This document shows, in pieces, positions 33,301 to 44,012 of a DNA stretch of 64,000 bases (the stretch's first letter is position 1; every line of letters begins with the position of its first letter). The notes beneath the pieces were generated by a model. It ran no database searches. It was not told the origin of the DNA and saw nothing but the letters and a program-made list of their open reading frames with translations. The stretch is taken from the NCBI GenBank assembly GCA_009801085.1, contig VNWV01000008.1, positions 1,054,001-1,118,000 of the forward strand, given 5' to 3'. Source of the stretch: Lasiodiplodia sp. COLG20. Lineage: Eukaryota; Ascomycota; Dothideomycetes; Botryosphaeriales; Botryosphaeriaceae. The position numbers were made by a program, and so were the translations under genes.

Positions 33301-34167
33301 TCGTCCTGCGACAGTTTTTGACACCTTTTTCAGTTGCTGGCGGATACTTCCCTCCAGCCTTGGTTGGCCCTCGGGCCAGTGTGGAACTTCCACGCCCAGA
33401 GCTACCTCGCCCCGGCCGCACGAGGCCGTTCACCGATTCGGCGCGCCCGAGGATCGGTCAACCGAACCTTGCACCCCGCGTTGGTGACAACAATGGACGA
33501 GGCCCTTCAACGCCGAGTGCCAAGTACTACACGAATCCCCACCATGGCCCCAGCCGCTACGGCGGATGGTTCGAGCATGCTCGAGGCACAACTTACGGAG
33601 TCTCCGAGACATCAACTACTCGTCTTGTTCTGCCCCTCAGTGAGCATGTCTGACCTCACGAGCCAGTCATCCCTCCGGACTTCGAAGGGGCCTGCTCTGG
33701 GGGCCAAAGAGAATGGTTCTACTCTGGGTCCGCCCCATCATGAACGGCGCAGAGCACATCCCGGACAGGCACTGCTTTGAAGGGTTCGGCTGACTGATTT
33801 CCTTTCTTTCTTGTATTTTAATTATAATCAGTCAAAGGCTCGTGTGTATGTATATTCTTGCTCATCTTTACTTCAAACAACTACCGCTTCAACATGCCTC
33901 CGCGCCTCTATGAATATGTGTTCATTCTCACGCTGCATGGTTGAGTCCCAATATAAAGCCTGAGATTGAGTTTCTGCTCAAGATCACGAGAGTGCTCATG
34001 TGGAGGAGTGGCATACGATCAAGTACTCGAAAGGAAAAGTGAGAATCATGAAATGTTGCTACTTGTATACCAAACCCAGTATACTTTCCCTGACCCGTAA
34101 TCCATGTCATTCTCGGAATGTTTCCCTATTCCCGTCCCTGATTCATTCAAAAATCTCGTAATCTGTT
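30313..34167. other. Gene-poor region with scattered coding-like pieces
   Basis: A plus-strand run at about 30380-30540 (SGIRIKAIYDLPLFAAGVPD, then KPYFHASHSFAELFLA) reads like a protein piece. At 32,816-33,036 three short segments with clean splice sites give a small frame (MPWQLGGPSSRRLPLPAGWL, about 37 residues). Frames at 33,236-33,780 overlap in three readings without a winner. None was recognised. Confidence 0.35.
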
Positions 34168-34170
34168 GCT

Positions 34171-34446
34171 AATGCAGCGGTATAGAGACAGTTCCAACCA
34201 AGACGTTTAATTTTCTACCTGGGGAACTACGAAGGAAGATATACGTGTGGGTAACATGCCGCGCTAAGGCTTGCCGCACTAGGGCTTAGAGGTAGAAACA
34301 TAACGTTGAGGGGGGAAAATTGCCATCTGAATATTAGCACTAACCTCCGGTTATTAGTACTAATCTCCTGGAAAACGCTACCTCGGGTCGATTTCCTGCT
34401 CGAGCAGGAAATAAACATCACCCCAATATGGCTGTTTTCTCAACAT
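34171..34446 (+). repeat. Left inverted-repeat arm
   Basis: Starts at AATGCAGCGGTATAGAGACA and ends with CTGTTTTCTCAACA. It contains ATTAGTACTAAT and the perfect 20-base palindrome TTTCCTGCTCGAGCAGGAAA, both also in the right arm. Confidence 0.8.
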
Positions 34447-34704
34447 AATCAAAGGAAAGCTTGAGGGAGAAAAGCGCATGACGCGTAAGTAGACTAAAGG
34501 AAATTTTGACGCGAAAAAGCGCATATTGAATGACCGTAGTATTGCTCAGAATGCTGTGCAGGATGGGGCTGGATGTTGGTAAAGTGAGTGTCAGGTGTGT
34601 CGCATTCGCGTCGCGAGGGAGCTTTCGAATAGGTCTCTTGATGCTTCCTCTGAGTTCGCCCCACACCACGTTAAGGGCGTACGCCATTTCATTTGGGACC
34701 TTTT

Positions 34705-34971
34705 ATGAGGCGTGACAGAGGTCAAGGGAAGAGGTTTGATCCAGAGGTACGATTCCATGCCAGAAGTGGCCCAATTGTCAACGATGATGTTGTTGGTTTC
34801 AGATCCACGAACCAGCCTGGTCGGGACTTTAGAGACGGTGTCGCGAGTCCCAGGTCATTAATTGATCACCTCTATCTTGGCTATGCTGACCTCGTTGGTG
34901 ATGTAGCTGATGCCAGAGAAGGCCGTGCCACAGTTGAGGTCGACGATAATCTTCAAGCGATTATCGGTCAT
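34705..34971 (-). pseudogene. Hsp70-like ATPase N-terminal fragment
   Basis: From ATG 34971 the frame reads MTDNRLKIIV then VDLNCGTAFSGISY, the nucleotide-binding loop typical of fungal Hsp70-like proteins (usually GxDxGTTFSGVSY), then IAKIEVIN, two consecutive stops TAA TGA, and PGTRDTVSKVPTRL and WATSGMESYLWIK. Relatives read N-D-W-P-G at the stops, so TGG became TGA. The conserved Gly and the second Thr of the loop are also changed. Only about 90 codons remain. Confidence 0.7.
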
Positions 34972-35749
34972 GTTGTGGACAGCTCCAGTTGTTGTGTGGC
35001 GGGCCGATCTTGCCTCAACGAATTAACAATTTGGCCTGGTGCGAGTATTTGCCTTTCACTTGGGCACCCTTATCTTCGCGCCACGGCCATTGCCCTACAA
35101 TTCCGCTCCATCCGCGCAGTCTCTTTTTCGTTTTGTCGCTGGTCGAGTTCTTTGCGCCGCTGATGCAAATTTCGAAAGGTTATTAAATATTCATTTGGTA
35201 TTAGAAGTTGGGCTTCACTCTGCATATCCATCACGTACTTCCTCGGAGACTCAGCAGTTAATTGGTCTGATTCTGTGGTACTAGAAGCCCAGGTTACACC
35301 CTGCATACGCATCAACTGAAACCCTACGTAGGTAAAACCGCTTTTGGCTTCGCAATTGCCATCTGTCTTTCTATGCTGTTGATTTTTGACTTCACAATTT
35401 TTGACCTTGCAATGACTAAGACGAGGAAGTGCTTCTGGTAGGATAATCACAATGACGATGTTGTAGTATAGATGGAGTGGACGTCGAGAGAAATTTTCAA
35501 GCAGCCTACCGCTGTAAGATACATGGATCAAGGAACAACAAAGAGCACAACAGATATTTAGAAAAAGTCACGGAAGAGTTAATTGGCCAACACTAATGCA
35601 TTGTCTGTATACATTCAAGCTGCGTAGCATGACCCATATCTATGACAAGTTTTGGTGAGTGGAGGAGGTCTTCTTTGGGTGATATTTCGTGCTGGTCAAC
35701 GGGTGTGAGGTGAACCGTTACAATACCGGGTATTCAGTTCTTGAAGAAT
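34972..35749. other. Interior of the 4.6-kb block, nothing recognised
   Basis: No supported gene on either strand. Confidence 0.4.
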
Positions 35750-36320
35750 TGTGTGAACCTGCAGCTTGAAGTATTTCAGAGGCTGGAGCCGGCCGTGACA
35801 GTGCCGATTGGAGACTTGAGGTATCCTTCAGCATGAAGTAGTTCAGAGGCTGGAGCGAGCGTGCAGTGCTGAGTAAGCGAAGAGAATGTAGAGTAGAGGT
35901 TGAATCATCCTTCAGCACGAGGCTGAAGCCGGCCGTGACACTGCCGATTGGATATTTGAGGCATCCTTCAGCATGAAGTGATTCAGAGGCTGGAGCGAAC
36001 GAAGAGTCCAGAGTGAGCGAAGGATGGGTTGAGTAAAATTTGAATAATCCTTCAGCATGATGTAGTTCAGAGGCTGGAGCGGGCCAAGAAAGTGAGAAGA
36101 AGTTTGAGAAACCCTTGAGGATAGAACCAATTTGGAGGTGAGAGCTGATCCTACAGCTAGTGAGATAGACTCAGAGACTGTAGCTGGCCAACTGAAGGCT
36201 TTAGGCGTCCTCCAGCATGAAAATAATTCAGAGGCTGAAGCTTCTCATTGAGCGAGAAAGAATTTTAGCAGCGGGAGTTGATCCTTCAGCATGAGAAACT
36301 CAGAGGCCGGAGCTACTCCA
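35750..36320 (-). repeat. Degenerate minisatellite with coding-like units
   Basis: About seven diverged units of 70-130 bp share the plus-strand core ATCCTTCAGCATGA...TTCAGAGGCTGGAGC. On the minus strand several units translate to variants of SLQPLNYFMLKD. It lies immediately downstream of the zinc-knuckle gene on the same strand. Confidence 0.7.
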
Positions 36321-36328
36321 AGGGTTTC

Positions 36329-37514
36329 TTAACTACGTGTGGGCCTGTAGCGTTCCTGGCCATCATCGTCTTCGGATGGATGGCCCGGGTCAGAACTGGC
36401 AAGTTGCGGTGGAGCCATGTCTTGACGTTCTTGGAGCGGCGTAGTATGGAGTGAAGCGTGTGAAGGCGAGACGTTGCCTTGAGAATTGCGCGGTCGGGGA
36501 AGCGGCCTCTGGTGAAGGGGAAAGATCCGTCGACCTTGTCGGTGAGCATTGTCGGGCTCCGACCATGGAGGGACATGCGTATTTGTATCCGCTGGTGGGG
36601 GTGTCCGTGGACGCCATTGTCGTTGACGGTCATGACCGGGTGCGGGTTGAGGAGGCACGCGTTGATGTGGCGGTGCGGCTTGCGGGTGACCACGGTTGGA
36701 GTGACCTTGGTATGCTATGGCTTGCGTATGTTGTTGCGGAATTTGGGATTGGTCAGGCTGTTGCTGTTGACCAAGGGGATCGCGGAAATCCTGCGGCGGC
36801 GGTCCGGGCGGATACTCGGTGGCCCATGCCGACGGCAGCGGAGCGTTTTGGTTGCGTAGTTGCGCTCGGAGGCGTGCAATTTCTGCTTCTGCGTTATTTG
36901 TCTCTTGTTGAGATGACCGAAGGCGCATGGTCACCTCTTCGACGCGATTTCGCAAAGCGTCATTTTCGCGTTGAAGGTTGTCGATCTTGCGGTCACGGTC
37001 GTCAACCATGGTTCTCAGCGTTTTGGTCTCGTCTTGCGCGGTGTCGCGCTCTGCTCGCGTGTTTGAAAGGTCCTTTTCCTGACCTTCGATGATGGCTTTG
37101 TTGCGGTTGGTCTGACCTATGTAGCCACCAGCGTGTCTTTTCCAGGCGGACGATGATTGAAATCCAGGACAGAACGTCCCAAAATGCTCGTATTGCTCGC
37201 ACGACGCGCAAGCGCGTTTGCAATCGGCTGCTCGACCAGTGCCATGACGCGGCTGCTGGCAGCGAAAGCAGAGTCCTTCGTATTTTGGGCGTCTGCTTCC
37301 AGCATCAGTATGTGAGAATGTGCTTGTGGAGCCTGGGGAGTACGTACTGGTCGGTAGGCTTGTATGTCTTGCTGACGCGATAGCGTTCGTTGTAGTGGCC
37401 CATGCCGGAGCCACCCTTGTTGTTGTTTGGCCTCTTAGGCGGATCGCCGCCGCCAGAGGATGCGATAGTGGCCGAAGCCCGTGAGTTTGGATTGTCAGGT
37501 GGTAAGCGCCCCAT
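36329..37514 (-). CDS. Zinc-knuckle, coiled-coil protein
   Basis: Two exons (37514-37348 and 37292-36329) with a 55-base intron (GTACGT donor, CAG acceptor, ACTGA branch) give 376 residues. After a basic, Asn/Gly-rich N-terminus come two Cys clusters: CFRCQQPRHGTGRAADC, and CASCEQYEHFGTFC, which is an exact CX2CX4HX4C zinc knuckle. A coiled coil follows (about 120-200, DDRDRKIDNLQRENDALRNR), then a Pro/Gln/His-rich disordered tail. Zinc knuckles bind single-stranded nucleic acid and occur in retroelement Gag and RNA-processing proteins; the function here is not known. The reading frame is intact although it lies in a block of decayed genes. An ATG at 37577 is an alternative start; 37514 has better context. 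Confidence 0.65.
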
Positions 37515-37789
37515 TGCGGATGGCGCGTCTGGGTGGTGGCGCGGGTGAGGTTGTGGGGTGTAGAGAGGATGGAGCACCGCGCGCTCGCGACGCGACTATG
37601 AGCTGCCCAAGCGGTGCGCCGGGCAAGACGTCACTCACCCAGCACCCCATCACGTGCTCTGGATTGCTCTCAGCCTGACTCAGTGCTGCCGGCGCGATTG
37701 CCGAAGCAGCCATTGCTTCAATACCTCATGGCGCATGCTGCGCTGCGGCTGCAGCGCATTATCACCCTCACCACCCTCTGGGCAGCCTT

Positions 37790-38370
37790 TCACTCGCACT
37801 GTAAACTCTCTAGTACCTTGATGACCGTCACTTCACCTAACAAGCTCGAATGCCGGAGCTCACAATTTCTGCCTTTTGCGATGAATTGAGGCGAAGTGAC
37901 TGGGGAATTGTTTGACGTCGGGCACGAGGTTCTCCACACTGACAGGCCGTCGCCGAATCCCCAATCCACAGCATCCCAGTTCATCTGACCCATGCCAGCG
38001 TCTGACGGAAACTGCTCAAGCAAGCCAGCATTGGGAAACCTGCCCAGGCCCGGTTCCACATACCCCCCAAACCCTCCCACATCAACCACCTCTGCACCCG
38101 CCATGCCGCCATGCTGCTGCTGCTGCTGAACCAGCCCCACCTCCACCGCGACGCCACCACCGGCCCCTCCACCTCCTACAGCAGCGCCTCCCCGTGCGGG
38201 CGCCACGCCTGCAGCATTATGCGGGCGAAGATCTCGTACAAAGGATTCGCGTCGTCCGCCGTGGCCGGGGAGGCGGCGGCGGCGGCGAGGCGGCCATCTG
38301 CTACCTTGCCCAGCTGGCCTGCCAAGCCTGCTTGGATTTGTATGCTTGGTGGTGAAGAGACTGTCAGTTT
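37790..38370 (-). pseudogene. C-terminal piece of a fungal transcription factor, frameshifted
   Basis: On the minus strand, one frame reads QIQAGLAGQLGKVADGRLAA, SPATADDANPLYEIFARIML and WRPHGEALL, then a stop near 38,170. An overlapping frame continues with Gly/Val-rich sequence, a Gln run, GGFGGYVEPGLGRFPNAGLL and MGQMNWDAVDWGFGDGL. This matches the style of the acidic/aromatic C-terminus of Zn2Cys6 regulators, but the DNA-binding and middle domains are absent. It is more GC-rich than its surroundings, suggesting separate origin. Confidence 0.5.
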
Positions 38371-38501
38371 GCAAATTGTACAATTTTCTCCAGTTAAATA
38401 GCGACGGCTGGGTGAGTTTCTAGGGCATAGGTATGTTGAAAAGCATGCACCAACGGGTCGTGATAGTCCTGACTGTTGCGGGTCAGCTTTATGTCAGTTT
38501 C

Positions 38502-38777
38502 TGTTGAGAAAACAGCCATATTGGGGTAATGTCTATTTCCTGCTCGAGCAGGAAATCGACCCAGGGTAACGTTTTCGTTATGGGGTAACGTTCCCATAGA
38601 GATTAGTACTAATATCCGGATATTAGTGCTAATATCCGGATAGTAACGTCTCCCCCTCTTAAGCCTTAGCGTAGTAAGCCTTAGCGCGGCACGTAACCCA
38701 CACGTATATCTTCCTTCGTAGTTGCTTAGGTAGAAAATCTGAACGTGTTGGTTAAATTGTCTCTATACCGCTGCATT
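38502..38777 (-). repeat. Right inverted-repeat arm
   Basis: The inverted copy of 34,171-34,446. Just outside its end CGCTGCATTC is repeated once (38,769-38,790). Confidence 0.8.
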
Positions 38778-38800
38778 CGCCGCTGCATTCGAAAAAGTTT

Positions 38801-38822
38801 AAAAAAAAAAAAAAAAAAAAAA
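38801..38822 (+). repeat. Poly(A) tract, 22 bases
   Basis: An uninterrupted A22 run between the right inverted-repeat arm and the next foldback element. Confidence 0.9.
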
Positions 38823-38858
38823 CGCTCGTCCCTCCATGGCAAACTATTCGCCATACGC

Positions 38859-38939
38859 GGGTAGTTGAAGCTATCACCTGAACATAGATGTTCAATTGTT
38901 ATATGAACATCCCAGTCCAGATGAAAGCTTCAACTACCC
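38859..38939. mobile_element. Foldback MITE-like element, copy 4
   Basis: Left arm GGGTAGTTGAAGCTATCACC and inverted right arm GGGTAGTTGAAGCTTTCATC enclose a short AT-rich centre. Same family as 9168-9248. Confidence 0.75.
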
Positions 38940-39337
38940 ACGTAAGTGGAGCTTGAGTGCGGATGGAAAATACTATGACAACTCAGGTCTTTCGGCACCC
39001 ACTGTGATTTCGTGTATAAATGACCATGGATTGATCAGAAGTAGGGAGCTTATGGTAACTATCCCTCATGCTTTCCGACGTGTTGGATGCATTCCGAGGC
39101 TGTAGTAGAGTTCGAACGACCTCTAACGAAACACCACCCACAACACCAAGTACAAAGACCCAAGCTTGCAGTAATCAAATACGTACATACATTTAGAGCC
39201 TCCCATGATTTTTATAACTCTATACAGCAAGATTCCTCCTCTTATCTCTCACACTCATGATCATAATCATCACCTCCACATCCAACCGCAACTGAATGGT
39301 CCAACTTAATCCATCTTACCCACAAGCCGCAGGGAAT

Positions 39338-42192
39338 CTACAACTCATCATGACCCTTCTTCTCCTTCGCCGGCGCGACACCGACCTTCAAGTCCTTGCC
39401 ATCGGGGAACGTCATAATCTTGACGACCAAGCTGGTCCAGCCGGTGAAGTGCTGGGTGCGCTGGCCCTTGCCCGTCTCCGGGTCGTACTGCTCCCACGCG
39501 AAGCCCGTCTCCTTCCAGCTTTCGTAGACGGTCTCGACCAGGTTCCTGCGGAGCTCAGTGTACATCTTGGCGGCGCGCTTCGCGTGCGGGCTGGTGGATT
39601 GGGCGGTTTCCTGGAAGAATGCGGGTCAGCAAGGTCTGAATTTTATTCCGAAGGCGTGCCGGGCAGGGAATGGGGAAGAGGAAGAAAGATAAAAACATAC
39701 CAACAAACGCGAAACAACCAGGTAGTTGATGCACATCCAGACAGGGCTCCTCCAGTAGTTCTCGTCCGTGCCATAGAGCTCGTCCTTCTTGCTCAAGCTC
39801 CTGATGCCGTGGGGGCTCCAGATCTCCTCCTCATCAGCCACGAGATCGAGGATGCTGCCAACCTTCTCCTCATCCGTGACAAGGCCGAGCACCCAGGGGA
39901 AGAGCGAGATGTAGCCCTTGTGGCAGACGTGCACGCTCTCCTCGTAGTCATCAATGGTGGCGTCACAGTGAATCTTCTCCTCCTTGTTCCAGTGCAGGTC
40001 GTCGATGTTGTGAATGATGGCATTCTCGTACTTGGCAAACTCGGCCACGTCGTCCTCCTCGCCGATGAAGGCGGCGATGTCCTTGATATTGCGTGTCATC
40101 ATGCCAACCCACGCAATCAGATCGACGTGGAGCTCGCCGGGGTGCGGCGGCTGGGCACGCGGGTAGTCGTCAAGGCCGGACGTCAGGATGTGGCGGGGGG
40201 TACGGCCGCGCCAGCGGTAACCCTCCTTCGAGCTGAAGGCCTCGCGGTCGTAGGACTTGATATCGCCGGCCTGGGTGCGGCGGAACCAGAAGTAGTGGCG
40301 CTTCAGGAGCGGGTAGAGATCACGGAGGTACTGGAGAGCGGCCTCGCGGTTCTTCAGGTAGGTCGTGTACTGCTCGCCCGAAACAATGGGCTGCTGGGAG
40401 TCATCCGTGGGGGCCTGAGCCTGCAGCTTCTCGATGAAAGCAGACACGATGAAGAACAGGGTGGGCGGGTTGGCGTAGTGAGGGTACTGGACCTGGAACT
40501 CCGGCGGGACCTTGCTACGGGCTTCCGCACCGAGAATCTGCTCGCGGGCAATCCAGCCATCCTCATCCATCAGGTTGAACCAGCTCTTGATGATCTGAAG
40601 AGTGAGATCGACATCCCAATCAACAATCGGAATCAGGTGGAAGCCCTCGTCCCACAGGAAACCTCTCGGGAAGAAGGGCCTGGAGGGAATGCTGGTGAAA
40701 AGTTCGTAGGGACCCTCGAGCTCGGGCTTGTTCCTGGCTTGAGCCTCGGCAGCCTCCTCCCAAAAGCCCTCATTATCCTCCTCGTACTCCGGAGCATAGG
40801 AGCGGTCAACGCGGGAATCACCGTAGAAGTAGCCAATACCACCAACAAGGTTGGAGAACAGCGACTTTGAGAACTCGTTGTACTTCTCGTTGTTGAACGG
40901 AGCTTGGGGCTTCAAGACTTCATTGTAGCGCTTAGAGAAGGCAGTGGTGGTAGCTTCGATCTCCTGGGTCAAGTCCTCGGCTAGAATCAGGTCAGTACAT
41001 GTACCATTGACGCCCACAGAACGGCTTACAAGTCATAGGCTTCGGGGCAGACGCGGAAGAGAAGAGAACATCAAACTGCGACATGTCAGCATCCCAAATC
41101 CAGCCATTTCGAAACTCCACACTGACCTCGAACGGACCCTCGAAAACCTTCTGCACGAAATGCAAGTTGCCCATACCCGGCTTATGCGCGATGGTGTAAA
41201 CCATCTCAGGCGGAGGCATATTCTGCTCCTCGCCAAACTGAGCCACGAAAGCATCAACCGTCTGCTTGATAGCAGCGAACAGCACAGCCTTGATCTGCCA
41301 CATGGCATTCTCGGGCAGCTGGGCGCTGGTGACGAACGTCTTATCCAGCGGCTTCTCGGCCCAAGCCTCGTGGCGCTCCTCGGGATGCTCGCCCTTGCCC
41401 TTGGTGACCTTGATCGTGTAGGCGCCGAGGCCCTGGCTCTGGCCCTGAATCTCGACGTCGCCGTCGCGGCCCAGGCCCTCCTCGTCGGCGGCTTCGGTCG
41501 GGACCTCGAGGCTGCCGAGTCCTTCAAGCGTGGCGTAGAAGATGACGGTCGACTTCAGGTTGTCCGGGGCGTCGTCGCGCGGGTTGCCCTTGACGCGGAG
41601 ACCCCAGCTGCCGCCGTGCTCGCCGCCGGGCACCTTGACAAACTCGGTCGTGATGTCGATCTGGTTGCCGGCGTCGTGGATCGTCTGCTTGCCGCCGGTG
41701 CGCGGGTCGTACTCGTCCCAGCCGTAGCCGGCCATGCCTTCATTCTGCTCGCAAGTGTGGCGGAAGTCTGGAAGGAAGTCATATTAGCTAGCCTTCTTGT
41801 ACTACGGTGGTAGCCTTTCCCGGCTCTATGATTGCCGATTGTGGCAAAGGGAAGTAGGAAAACGGAGAAAACGCACTGTCCTGGACCGTCCTGTAATCCT
41901 CCACCCTGCTCCACAGCAGACCAGCAGCCAAGCTCTTGGGAATGCGCGGACGCACGCCAAAGTACAGGTTCGGCTTGTACGGGCCCCATAGCAAGCTCTC
42001 ATTAGAGGCACGCTCAATTTGCTGGACAACCTCGCTCCTCTCATCGCCTGACTCGGCACGAGCGCCGGCCGGGCTCAGCAGCAAGAAAACGGCGGCAACG
42101 GCAACGGCGAAGAAGCTGGTTGCGGCGGCGCTGAAGGAATACTGGGCGACGCCGCCCCGTCGCCCGGCGGACGACGGTTTGAGTGGGCGCAT
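39338..42192 (-). CDS. CWH41: Mannosyl-oligosaccharide glucosidase I (GH63)
   Basis: Four exons (42192-41877, 41767-41030, 40980-39701, 39610-39338) join in frame to 868 residues, close to yeast Cwh41 (833). The protein has a short basic N-terminus and a signal-anchor helix (about 20-45, FFAVAVAAVFLLLSP). The GH63 beta-domain includes YKPNLYFGVRPRIPKSL and CEQNEGMAGYGWDEYDPR; the (alpha/alpha)6 barrel includes RPFFPRGFLWDEGFHL. The acid Asp lies in SGLDDYPR (about 40,165-40,188) and the base Glu in ETGFAWEQYDP (about 39,485-39,515). It removes the terminal alpha-1,2-glucose from Glc3Man9GlcNAc2 in the ER, the first trimming step of N-glycans. Introns are 109, 49 and 90 bases. No broken features. 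Confidence 0.95.
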
Positions 42193-42758
42193 GGCGGGTG
42201 AACAATCTCAATTGGCGGGTATTTTGGTCTTGGAATCGGAGTGGTCGGCTCCTGGAAAAGAGGTTGTTGACGGAGAGACGACAGCTTGCGCGGCCCGAGG
42301 AGCGGTCGACGCGAAGTGGGAGACGTGGCGCCCTGACGCACGCCAGAGCTTCATAGCTGCCCCGTCCACACTTCCGCACACCGCAAAAACCCGGCGATTT
42401 TCGATGTACTTACCCACGCGGAAAACACCACTTTCGGGACAGGCTTGAATCGGTGCAATGGTAGAAGATATCCAATGAACATCCTTCAGTCTACCCAAAA
42501 CCCTGGAAGAAGTATAGAAATGCTACAAGCTTTTAATTGGTATCAATGCCTTGTGGGCGCCGAGAATTCGCAGTTCGAAGCTTTCCGCCAGAACCCATAA
42601 ACTTTCCAATCCTTAACCATCGCAGCCAGGAAGGGCAATTTCCAGCTCCAAGAAAAAGCAATTAGAGATAATCACCACCAACGCCAATGCTATGCCATTG
42701 CCACCGCCGTCTATCCAACAATTCAGCCTGTGAAGTTCGTTCCCCAGTTTGAACCCAT

Positions 42759-43523
42759 CTATCTCGACGGGCTGAGCGGCCTGTTGAAACCACCAACACG
42801 GTTCATGTACTGTCTGTACTCCGTCTTCTTCTCCTTCCTGACGCCGTAATTCCTGTCGTTGCCGGGAACCTTGGTGTTGTGGGTGCTGCTGAAGCTCGAG
42901 AAGCCCATCAATCGCTCCATCTCCCTGGTTTCCGGGTCCACCACACCGGCTCCTCCATCCACGTCCATATCATTGCCATCCTTATCGCCATTTGTCATGC
43001 CACCAGCAACGGAAGTTCCAACTCGAGACTGCACCCGACGCGTCCACTCTCGCGAGCTGGGCTGCGTTCGGCCAGCCGTAGGCGGCGGCTCTGTAGCCGC
43101 CGCAGCAGCAGCGCCGCCCTTCTTCGTCCCGTTCGTTGTAGCGGCCGGGGGCGGTCCACGCGGTCCCCTCGGCGGAGAGCGGCGGCGCACATTGCCATCG
43201 CTCGGTCTCGGCGAGCGCGAGCGCGCGCGATCATCTGCACAAAGTCATGTCAACATAAACCGACACAGAAATACGGGCCTGTTAAACGGACCTCTCCTTC
43301 TTGCACCCCTCTCCCTGCTGCCGCTCCTGTCTCTCCGTCCACCGCGCCTGCTGTGTCCGCCGCCGCCGCCCTCGTGGTCGCGGTCCCTTGGCGATCGCGA
43401 CCGGTGACGCGCGCCACCACCGCCGCCTCGTCGCGAATGTTGCTGCTTGCCACGGTCATCGTCGTCCCACATCTGCGCCGAGTCCGGGCGGCGGGAGCGC
43501 TTGGAGGCTGGCGGCTCAGGCAT
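42759..43523 (-). CDS. SNRNP27: U4/U6.U5 tri-snRNP 27 kDa protein
   Basis: Two exons (43523-43292 and 43234-42759) with a 57-base intron give 235 residues. The N-terminal half is Arg/Ser/Gly-rich (RSRSPRDRDHEGGGGGHSRR). The C-terminal family domain is intact: ERLMGFSSFSSTHNTKVPGN, DRNYGVRKEKKTEYRQYMNR, VGGFNRPLSP. The protein belongs to the spliceosomal tri-snRNP and helps position the 5' splice site. The intron donor GTCCGT is weak but it is the only one that keeps the frame. It lies head-to-tail between ELP5 and CWH41 on the same strand. Confidence 0.93.
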
Positions 43524-44012
43524 CTTTGCTATGTATGTGCGTGTGTGGTCCTCCGCGCGGACGGTGTCCCTTTGAGATTGCGTGTTCGTGAGAGGAAGGA
43601 AGGCGCGAGGATTCGGTCGATGAGCAGGCTGCGCCGTTGCGTTCGCGAAGTTTGAAGGCCCGAGGGACTGGGGATTTGGCCGCTACCGGGACGATTATGG
43701 AAAGGCGACAAGTAGGAAGAGATGGCGCGTGACTTCGGATGAGTCTGTGTGCGAGGGCGGGTGCGTTGGCCGGGCGGGCCTTTGAAGTTGGGGAGAGGAT
43801 AGGACAGCAGCGACGAACAGCTTCAGAAACGAATGAAGGCGGTCGGCGGGCTGCTGCGCACGGACCATCGCGCGCGACGATCGGGCGCTCTGCCTGAGGC
43901 ATCCGTTTCGCCTGCTCATGCTGATGCCGCTCGACATTCGCAAATGACGTTCGAAGAAGCGGCCGGTCCCGCTAGACTTGGACGAAGTACTGATTCTAGG
44001 TTTCTAGGTGGC

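Larger units (their letters stand above)
34168..38780. mobile_element. 4.6-kb block bounded by inverted repeats
   Basis: Arms of about 276 bp (34,171-34,446 and 38,502-38,777) are inverted copies with roughly 75 percent identity by eye. Inside are a broken Hsp70-like gene, a minisatellite, an open zinc-knuckle gene and a broken transcription-factor end. No transposase was recognised and no target-site duplication was seen. It could be a non-autonomous DNA transposon or two opposite insertions of one short element. Confidence 0.5.

Noticed and set aside
35750..36320. A CRISPR-like array
   Set aside because: Units are diverged and of uneven length with repetitive spacers; the host is a fungus, and a minisatellite fits better.
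39296..40870. A 524-codon plus-strand frame
   Set aside because: It is antisense to GH63 exon 3 and continues as open frames opposite other exons; no domain, and the minus-strand gene is certain.
42759..43523. Plus-strand frames over the 27K gene
   Set aside because: The conserved SNRNP27 C-terminus on the minus strand settles the coding strand.
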